Made by a program: the position numbers and the translations under genes
Assembly (NCBI GenBank): GCA_963922455.1
Contig: CAWUIO010000020.1
Span: 1-64,000 of the forward strand
Direction of reading: 5' to 3'
Origin: CAWUIO01 sp963922455
Lineage (GTDB): Bacteria; Bacteroidota; Bacteroidia; Cytophagales; Microscillaceae
DNA: 64,000 bases
Shown here: piece after piece, positions 62,387 through 64,000 of the stretch
Numbering within the stretch: position 1 is the stretch's first letter
How the letters are laid out: every line of letters begins with the position of its first letter
Notes under the pieces: model-generated
Database searches by the model: none
Seen by the model: only the letters and a program-made list of their open reading frames with translations
Told to the model about the DNA's origin: nothing

Positions 62387-63724
62387 TTAGGCAGAAGTTG
62401 TTATAACCTCACCGCGTGGAATCTGTACAGTGGCTAAAATTAACAAGCCCAAAATAAAGTAAATCCCCAAGGCTAGGATACTATATCGTACATTTCCGGT
62501 GAAGTAGGCAATTATTCCGTATGAGATGGGGCCAATGGCGGTGGCTAGCTTTTCCATAACATCATAAAAGCTAAAGTAGGAGGTAGTATCTTCGGTATCT
62601 TCTGGGATAAGTTTGGCATAGGTAGAACGAGAGAGATGTATGCCTCCCATCACAAAACCAAATACAATCGCGAGGGTATAAAAGTCATATTCAGATTGTA
62701 CAAAATACCCAAAGATGCTGATCCCAAACCAGCAGATGAGCATACTGATAAGGGAAAATTTATTTCCTCGTAATTTTGAGATATACGAAAAAAAGTAGGC
62801 GCCGCCTATCCCCACGAGCTGGAGTAATAAGATGGTCCCGATGAGACGGTCGGAAGGTAAATTTAGCTCATTGCTACCAAAGATGGTAGCTAATAAGAAT
62901 ATACTTTGGGCCCCCATATTGTAGAGGAAGAAAGCCAATAAAAAGCGCTTTAAATTGGGTAAATCTTTTAAACTCTGCCAAACTTTATTAATTTCTTGGA
63001 AGCCTTTACTCATTAAATTACCTTTTTCGGCCCCAGGCTTAGGAGGGTTACTAGGTAAATAATAGAAAGCAATCTGGGCAAAGCAGACCCACCAAATAGA
63101 AACAGAAAGAAAAGACAATCGGGTAGCCAGGTCTTCACTAATGCCTAATGACTCGTGATAACTTATGATGAGCAAGCTGATAAACAACTGAATAACACTT
63201 CCTAAAAAACCTAGAGAAAACCCTTTGGCACTCACACTATCCAACTTGTCATCGCTGGCAATTTCGGGAAGGAAGGAGATGTAAAAAACAATGGCCCCAG
63301 AAAAGCCCATGCTCGCTAATATGGCCATAATGATTCCCCATTCTACATTACTGCCATTAAAAAAAAATAATCCGAAACAAGCCGAAGCCCCCATATAGGT
63401 AAAGAACTTCATGTAATTCTTTTTGTAGCCCCCATAATCGGCCAAACCGGACAAGAGTGGAGATAAGATCGCTGCCAAAATAAAAGAAGCCCCAATTGAA
63501 AAGTCATAAAGAATAGAGGACTCGATACTTAAACCAAAAAAATCAATCTCATCGCCTCCTACGATTTTATCCTCTACAAATTTCCCACCGTGGGCAAGAC
63601 GCGTAGCGATATCGTAATATACCGGGAAAATCGCGGCGGTAATGGTGAGATTATACACCGAATTGGCCCAATCGTAAGAAGCCCAGGCATTTAGAATGCG
63701 GCTTTGGTTTTTTTCGTGGCTCAT
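62387..63724 (-). CDS. MFS transporter, UMF1 (Atg22-like) family
   Basis: 445 residues, about 12 hydrophobic segments. The N-terminal NAWASYDWANSVYNLTI is the signature of the UMF1/Atg22-like group. GLADYGGYKKNYM between early helices, and FGFVMGGIHLSRSTYAKLIPEDTEDTTSYFSFYDVMEKLATAIGP in the C-terminal half, match the family. Substrate unknown; amino-acid efflux is known for yeast Atg22. 19 bp downstream of a histidine phosphatase gene, probably co-transcribed. Confidence 0.9.
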   Translation of the reverse strand: MSHEKNQSRILNAWASYDWANSVYNLTITAAIFPVYYDIATRLAHGGKFVEDKIVGGDEIDFFGLSIESSILYDFSIGASFILAAILSPLLSGLADYGGYKKNYMKFFTYMGASACFGLFFFNGSNVEWGIIMAILASMGFSGAIVFYISFLPEIASDDKLDSVSAKGFSLGFLGSVIQLFISLLIISYHESLGISEDLATRLSFLSVSIWWVCFAQIAFYYLPSNPPKPGAEKGNLMSKGFQEINKVWQSLKDLPNLKRFLLAFFLYNMGAQSIFLLATIFGSNELNLPSDRLIGTILLLQLVGIGGAYFFSYISKLRGNKFSLISMLICWFGISIFGYFVQSEYDFYTLAIVFGFVMGGIHLSRSTYAKLIPEDTEDTTSYFSFYDVMEKLATAIGPISYGIIAYFTGNVRYSILALGIYFILGLLILATVQIPRGEVITTSA

Positions 63725-63743
63725 AAATGTTTAGCTATCAAGT

Positions 63744-64000
63744 TTATTCATATTTTACAAGGACCTGCACACTTAAGTAATCATTACCTCCATTACGTAC
63801 CCATTGCCATCCCCGATTTTGAAGTTCCTTAGCCAAAAAACGATTTAAAAACCCGTGGGCCACCAAAATAACTTTCTGGTCTCGCTCGGCGTGCTCAATG
63901 AGTATCTGGGCTGCTTTTTGGGTCCGTAGCTTGGCCTCTTTAAAGCTCTCAATGCCAAAATCGTTTTGACCCATGATCCACAGTACGCGCGAACTGATGA
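63744..64000 (-). CDS. Histidine phosphatase family protein, 5' end outside the window
   Basis: Only the C-terminal 85 or so residues are visible; the frame is open to the right edge, so an apparent start at 63974 is not real. The part seen has the second catalytic His in ILVAHGFLNRFLAKEL, typical of phosphoglycerate mutase/SixA-like phosphatases, and ends YLSVQVLVKYE. Substrate unknown. Confidence 0.75.
   Translation of the reverse strand, partial: ISSRVLWIMGQNDFGIESFKEAKLRTQKAAQILIEHAERDQKVILVAHGFLNRFLAKELQNRGWQWVRNGGNDYLSVQVLVKYE

Overview
The window reads as chromosomal DNA of a Bacteroidota bacterium, probably of the Saprospiria/Saprospiraceae type. The evidence is large secreted proteins ending in type IX secretion system (T9SS) C-terminal sorting domains, a T9SS plug protein, sites matching the Bacteroidota sigma factor -7 motif (TAnnTTTG), little Shine-Dalgarno sequence before most starts, YpdA of bacillithiol metabolism, and beta-propeller/Y_Y_Y and 7TMR-DISM signalling proteins. 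The genus is a guess. No phage, integrase, rRNA, tRNA or CRISPR array was seen.

Layout. 1-9.1 kb: two tandem T9SS-secreted modular proteins, the first cut by the window edge, the second carrying 14 HYR modules in seven alternating pairs. 9.1-17 kb: a small lipoprotein, a DUF4369/thioredoxin lipoprotein with gatB, the T9SS plug protein, and FadH-like dienoyl-CoA reductase. 17-26.5 kb: a lone Cas6-like endoribonuclease, a SiaC-like protein, PhaB, an NlpC/P60 hydrolase, SmpB, a 1.1 kb-residue Ig-like T9SS substrate, and an outer-membrane barrel. 27-34.5 kb: a soluble multi-PAS histidine kinase, YqgE, an LptF/G permease and a CPA1 antiporter. 34.6-38.7 kb: a minus-strand run hldD, 5-formyl-THF cyclo-ligase, egtB, egtD. 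38.8-48 kb: a DUF4836-like lipoprotein, a 6-pyruvoyl-tetrahydropterin-synthase-like enzyme, a 7TM SpoIIE phosphatase, a HEAT-repeat protein, an AEC transporter and YpdA. 48-64 kb: a beta-propeller histidine kinase, a zinc-ribbon coiled coil, agmatine deiminase, Sua5, 1-Cys peroxiredoxin, rhomboid, alpha/beta hydrolase, RNase HI with a viroplasmin domain, another T9SS substrate, a UMF1-type MFS transporter and a truncated histidine phosphatase.

The most striking non-genic feature is a family of eleven dispersed intergenic elements of about 130-145 bp, in both orientations. They share conserved blocks but carry a hairpin whose sequence differs from copy to copy while the pairing is kept. This is the best candidate for an undescribed system here. 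A separate 174-bp MITE-like element with terminal inverted repeats and a TAA target duplication sits between two convergent genes. Reconstructing the empty site restores a shared terminator and a TAA stop codon.

Functional links: four T9SS substrates plus the plug protein point to an active T9SS; ergothioneine (EgtB/EgtD), bacillithiol (YpdA) and Prx6 point to layered thiol redox defence; PhaB and FadH point to polyhydroxyalkanoate and unsaturated fatty acid metabolism. The two histidine kinases and the SpoIIE phosphatase have no response regulator or anti-sigma partner in the window.
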